This document shows, piece after piece, positions 60,735-64,000 of a stretch of 64,000 nucleotides of DNA (its first letter is position 1; each line of letters starts with the position of its first letter). This stretch comes from UBA1672 sp050633325 (lineage in GTDB: Bacteria; Pseudomonadota; Alphaproteobacteria; Micavibrionales; Micavibrionaceae), in NCBI GenBank assembly GCA_050633325.1, contig JBOEGH010000006.1, positions 124,001 through 188,000 of the forward strand, read 5' to 3'. Position numbers and translations under genes: made by a program. The notes under the pieces are model-generated. The model saw only the letters and a list, made by a program, of their open reading frames with translations, had not been told where the DNA came from and did not search any database.

Positions 60735-61586
60735 TTAATTACTTGCAGATTTATTGTTCTGTGGCGGTTGTACATGTCCTTTTATATGTTCCGGAGCAAT
60801 CTCTACTATTAAATTGCGCACTTCTTGCCGCGCAGCTATTTGTGAAAGAGTTAGTCCGCCGTCCTGATCTTCTTTTAAATCTAGTAATGTTAAACCTTTT
60901 AAGAACATTTCTTTAAACACAACACGTTCGCCAAAACCAGGGGCAAGTCGAAATTTTGCCAAGCTTGATATTTCATTTAGTAATCTGGTTATAATTTTAT
61001 TATTGTTGGTGTTCAAATGTGTCATTCTGTTTCTCATGACAATCCAGTCAATTGCACCACCATCGCGCTGGTTTTTGACTCTGCGTTGCTCTTCCACCAT
61101 TTTTGAGTAAATTGATGGCCCAACAACGTCATAATTTTTCATGTCAATGTCAGCAAGAAGATCCAGGTCTATAAAACTGTCATTCATAGGTGTTATAAGG
61201 GTGTCGGCATGACTGTGTGCAAGTCGTGATAGGAATGAGTCTGTTCCCGGAGTATCGATGATTATAAAGTCACATACGCGCTTCAGCTCGTCCAAAGCCA
61301 TTAACAGAAAAGACTCTTCTTCGAATTTTTGCTCTGCCACAGTTTCTAGCATGCTTTTTTGAATTGCCATATGGGCGGGGCTTGGCAAATGTTCTCTATT
61401 ACGTGTGATATAGTCAAAGCGCTTCTTTAAATAGCGTGTAAGCGTTCCTTGTCGTGCATCAAGGTCGATTGTACCAACACGATATCCTAATCGGAGAAGG
61501 GCGATAGCAGTATGCATAGCAGTAGTAGATTTTCCTGAACCACCTTTTTCATTACCAAAAACGATAATATGCGCTGTATTTTTCAT
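60735..61586 (-). CDS. mipZ: Division-site positioning ATPase MipZ
   Basis: A 283-residue ParA/MinD-type ATPase. HIIVFGNEKGGSGKSTTAMHTAIALLRLGYRVGTIDLDARQGTLTRYLKKR is the deviant Walker A and switch region, in the order found in MipZ of Caulobacter. CDFIIIDTPGTDSFLSRLAHSHADTLITPMNDSFIDLDLLADID follows, and a C-terminal helical stretch with ERVVFKEMFLKGLTLLDL. MipZ makes a gradient from ParB at the poles and blocks FtsZ away from midcell. The family is confined to Alphaproteobacteria. Confidence 0.94.
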   Translation of the reverse strand: MKNTAHIIVFGNEKGGSGKSTTAMHTAIALLRLGYRVGTIDLDARQGTLTRYLKKRFDYITRNREHLPSPAHMAIQKSMLETVAEQKFEEESFLLMALDELKRVCDFIIIDTPGTDSFLSRLAHSHADTLITPMNDSFIDLDLLADIDMKNYDVVGPSIYSKMVEEQRRVKNQRDGGAIDWIVMRNRMTHLNTNNNKIITRLLNEISSLAKFRLAPGFGERVVFKEMFLKGLTLLDLKEDQDGGLTLSQIAARQEVRNLIVEIAPEHIKGHVQPPQNNKSASN

Positions 61587-61636
61587 GTTTATACACTTAT
61601 CCTTATATACGGATCATTACGAAATAGAGATATAAC

Positions 61637-63406
61637 ATGCCAGAAAATACTACCAAATATCAAGATAGACTCGGAAAAATAAGGCAAGCTATTGAAAGGC
61701 AAGGTCTATCCGGTTTCATATTGCCACGTACCGATGAATTTCAAGGAGAGTTCTTAGCAGAATATGCTGAGCGTTTATCTTGGCTTTCAGGGTTCACAGG
61801 CAGCGCAGGGGCGGCGGTTATATTACAAGATCAAGCTGTAATTCTAAGTGATGGTCGTTATACCATACAAATGAAAAACCAAGTTGATAGTAATTTGTTT
61901 GATACGGATGACATTACAAAAATTTCGATGGGTGAATGGTTATCTATGTATGCAAAACCTGAAAGTAAAATAGGTTATGATGTTTGGCTTTATACCCCTA
62001 AACAGTTAAAAGTAATCAAGGATGAAATTGAGGGGAAGAATATTACTCTTATACCCGTAGATGTTAATCCGATTGATGAAGTATGGTTTGACCAACCTAA
62101 ACCACCTAAAAGTAATGTGACTATATTCCCTGATGAAATAGCAGGTAATAGCTCTGCGGATAAAAGGTGTGATGTTGCAAAGTTGATAAAGGCTAACGGT
62201 TGCTCATCGTGTCTTTTAACATTAAGTGACTCAATATGTTGGCTTTTGAATGTTCGCGGCGGGGATGTCGACTACTCTCCTTTAGTTTTGTCCTATGGCA
62301 TGCTTTATGACGATGGATCTTTCGACTGGTTTGTTGATAAAGAAAAATTATCCGAAGATGTTATTAGTCAGTTTGGTGAAGATGTTCGTATATATGAAAT
62401 GGACTTTATTGAGGAGCGCATATCACAATTATCTGGCTGCGTTTGGATGGATAGGTCATCAGCACCATGTTGGTTTGATAAATCTTTTAGGCGTGCAGGC
62501 CTTGAGATTTTAGATTTGGATGATCCGTGTATTGCACCTAAGGCAATCAAAACTACTTCAGAAAAATCGGCAATACGTGCTGCACATGTTCAAGATGGAG
62601 TTGCAATTGCTAAGTTTTTGTATTGGTTATCGACTTTAGAAAATTATGATGGAGTAAGCGAAATATCAGTAGAGGACAAGCTTGAGTCCTTTCGCCGTGA
62701 ATGCGCTGATTATATAGGCGCAAGCTTTCCAACGATCGCTGGGTTTGCTGGTAATGGTGCCATTGTTCATTATCGGGCGACAAAGGACAGTAATGCCGAG
62801 ATTAGCGTTGATGGTCTTTTGCTTGTTGATAGTGGTGGTCAATACAGGTGGGGAACTACGGACATAACGCGTACTGTGGCAATAAATGATCCAACGCAAG
62901 AGCAAAGGGAAAATTACACTCGCGTGCTACAGGGGCATATTGCTCTGGCCACTGCCATTTTCCCTAAAGGAACAGTGGGAAAAGAGATAGATAGCTTGGC
63001 GAGAGGCCCTTTACAAAAAGCAGGTTTAGATTATGCACATGGCACCGGACACGGTGTTGGCTGTTATCTTTGTGTTCATGAGAGCGCCGCGGGAATTTCT
63101 CCGCGGGGGGAACAACCTCTGGAGGAGGGGATGCTAATATCTAATGAGCCGGGATATTACAAAGAGGGTGAGTACGGAATACGTATAGAGAATTTGGTTC
63201 TTGTAGAGGAAAGTGAGGCGGACAATATGCTTCAATTTGAAACAGTTACCTATGCGCCCTATGCGCGTAATTTGATTGATTTGTCTATGCTAAACGATCA
63301 AGAATTATCATATATAAGATGGTATTCTAGTATGATAATTGACGTTTTATCTCCTTATTTGCCGAACCACATAATTGATTGGCTTAAGTCAGAGGCGGAC
63401 TTTTAA
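61637..63406 (+). CDS. pepP: Xaa-Pro aminopeptidase (M24 family)
   Basis: A 589-residue M24 metallopeptidase of the long, eukaryote-like type that removes an N-terminal residue before proline. Two N-terminal creatinase-like domains (SGFILPRTDEFQGEFLAEYAERLSWLSGFTGSAG, SICWLLNVRGGDVDYSP) are followed by the pita-bread domain with FAGNGAIVHYRA, LLVDSGGQYRWGTTDITRT, HGTGHGVGCYLCVHE and ISNEPGYYKEGEYGIRIENL. These supply the usual Asp, Asp, His, Glu, Glu metal ligands. Divergent from mipZ. Residual C-terminal domain of about 60 residues is also conserved in this subfamily. Confidence 0.96.
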   Translation: MPENTTKYQDRLGKIRQAIERQGLSGFILPRTDEFQGEFLAEYAERLSWLSGFTGSAGAAVILQDQAVILSDGRYTIQMKNQVDSNLFDTDDITKISMGEWLSMYAKPESKIGYDVWLYTPKQLKVIKDEIEGKNITLIPVDVNPIDEVWFDQPKPPKSNVTIFPDEIAGNSSADKRCDVAKLIKANGCSSCLLTLSDSICWLLNVRGGDVDYSPLVLSYGMLYDDGSFDWFVDKEKLSEDVISQFGEDVRIYEMDFIEERISQLSGCVWMDRSSAPCWFDKSFRRAGLEILDLDDPCIAPKAIKTTSEKSAIRAAHVQDGVAIAKFLYWLSTLENYDGVSEISVEDKLESFRRECADYIGASFPTIAGFAGNGAIVHYRATKDSNAEISVDGLLLVDSGGQYRWGTTDITRTVAINDPTQEQRENYTRVLQGHIALATAIFPKGTVGKEIDSLARGPLQKAGLDYAHGTGHGVGCYLCVHESAAGISPRGEQPLEEGMLISNEPGYYKEGEYGIRIENLVLVEESEADNMLQFETVTYAPYARNLIDLSMLNDQELSYIRWYSSMIIDVLSPYLPNHIIDWLKSEADF

Positions 63407-63456
63407 CTTTTTAGGGCTGTAGTTTTTAATTCGTATGTCCAAAGTTATTTTATTGT

Positions 63457-64000
63457 TTAATTATCACTTGTTACAGGTAGATCTTCATCTATTGTTTTGG
63501 TTTCAGATGCATCTGCTTCTTGTTTTTTTACAGGCGTGTTTCTTTTTTCTGGATGAAATTTCATTAATGGAAAAAATGTTTTATCCAACGCAGATTTTGA
63601 GTTTTTCTTTGTGCTCAAAAACTCTTGTATTGTTACCACGTTACCTCGGTATACAGCTTGCAAAACAATAGTTGTTATATTGGGGAATTGGTCTGTTGGT
63701 GTGATTACCAATTTAATCCACATCGCGTCATCACCATCTACTTTGAGAGTTTTTACGTTAAGACTGTCTGTAGAAACATTTTTTACAAATTTTGCCACAT
63801 GTTTGGAAAATAGAAGGGCTTTCACGCTGGAGTATGCATAAGCCTTTTTGTCTTTATATGAGTATACGTTATAGTTTGCTCTCTCTTCTGTAACTGGATC
63901 AACTAATATAAAGCGCATAACCTCTGTGCCGTCTTTTATTGTAAACTTAGGAGGAAACGGCGTGTAATCTTTGTTTTGTGGCGGTAATTTTACAGTAAAT
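63457..64000 (-). CDS. Protein of unknown function, C-terminal part (5' end outside window)
   Basis: The minus-strand frame is open to the window edge, with KLPPQNKDYTPFPPKFTIKDGTEV upstream of the first internal Met (63918). The visible 180 residues hold beta-strand patterns (RFILVDPVTEERANYNVYSYKD, DAMWIKLVITPTDQFPNITTIVLQAVYRG) and a Lys/Glu/Thr-rich tail. No known domain is seen. It is convergent with pepP. Confidence 0.72.
   Translation of the reverse strand, partial: FTVKLPPQNKDYTPFPPKFTIKDGTEVMRFILVDPVTEERANYNVYSYKDKKAYAYSSVKALLFSKHVAKFVKNVSTDSLNVKTLKVDGDDAMWIKLVITPTDQFPNITTIVLQAVYRGNVVTIQEFLSTKKNSKSALDKTFFPLMKFHPEKRNTPVKKQEADASETKTIDEDLPVTSDN

Noticed and set aside
1..64000. tRNA or rRNA genes
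   Set aside because: No cloverleaf with a TTCRANNC T-arm or rRNA signature was noticed while reading; this is not an exhaustive scan.

Overview
The window is chromosomal DNA of a low-GC alphaproteobacterium. This follows from a MipZ-type division ATPase, a ChpT phosphotransferase, the alphaproteobacterial DUF1476 (ATP synthase zeta) protein, a short zinc-ligand-poor L36 and the mreBCD-mrdAB order. I cannot fix the genus. The solitary DotI/IcmL-like protein and the many Ala-rich orphan proteins recall Micavibrio-type lineages, but that is only an impression.

Layout. 1-2.0 kb: the end of a class III adenylate cyclase, then a cNMP-binding/EAL protein. 2.1-8.0 kb: rpmJ and the rod-shape operon mreB-mreC-mreD-mrdA-mrdB. 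8.0-11.7 kb: grxD, bolA and DUF1476, then purC, nadK, and an orotate phosphoribosyltransferase carrying an N-terminal phage-repressor-like HTH. 11.8-26.5 kb: a compact podovirus-type head, tail, packaging and lysis cassette. It has a portal, scaffold, major capsid protein, two tail-tube proteins, a tailspike, terminase, a SleB-type lysin and a 3-TM holin. No integrase, repressor, replication or polymerase gene is visible. Its first promoter overlaps a GAAC-N7-GAAC direct repeat, the alphaproteobacterial LexA (SOS) box, and it diverges from the HTH-PyrE gene. 26.5-33.5 kb: an exported orphan, folD, yggT, an HEMKH protein, two cytochrome-c-biogenesis-like genes, metB and orphans. 33.8-39.6 kb: cheZ, DUF3137 and DUF455 genes, two tiny lipoproteins, a DotI/IcmL-like protein and lepA. 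40.1-49.4 kb: a minus-strand run of seven genes of unknown function. It is built from a 26-residue leader ORF, three large membrane or coiled-coil proteins of 230, 753 and 1606 aa, two paralogous small proteins and a 58-residue protein. 49.5-64 kb: purH, cheR-cheB-cheY-cheW-cheA, chpT, a phosphohexomutase, galU, a small membrane protein, mipZ, pepP and the end of an orphan gene.

How it may fit together. The phage cassette has the parts needed to build, fill and release a particle but none visible for independent replication or integration. With an apparent SOS operator and a GTA-type holin, it is a good candidate for a podovirus-derived gene-transfer-agent-like element or a domesticated prophage. 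The HTH-PyrE fusion next door resembles the logic of Bacillus PurR, a DNA-binding domain on a PRTase, and could link pyrimidine state to pyrE and/or the cassette. The 40-49 kb operon is the second candidate for an undescribed system. Six genes here were found by reading the sequence at sizes of 60 aa or less: rpmJ, the 55-aa ORF at 31.6 kb, the 36-aa lipoprotein at 37.0 kb, the 58-aa protein at 40.2 kb, the 64-aa lipoprotein at 36.7 kb and the 26-aa ORF at 49.3 kb.
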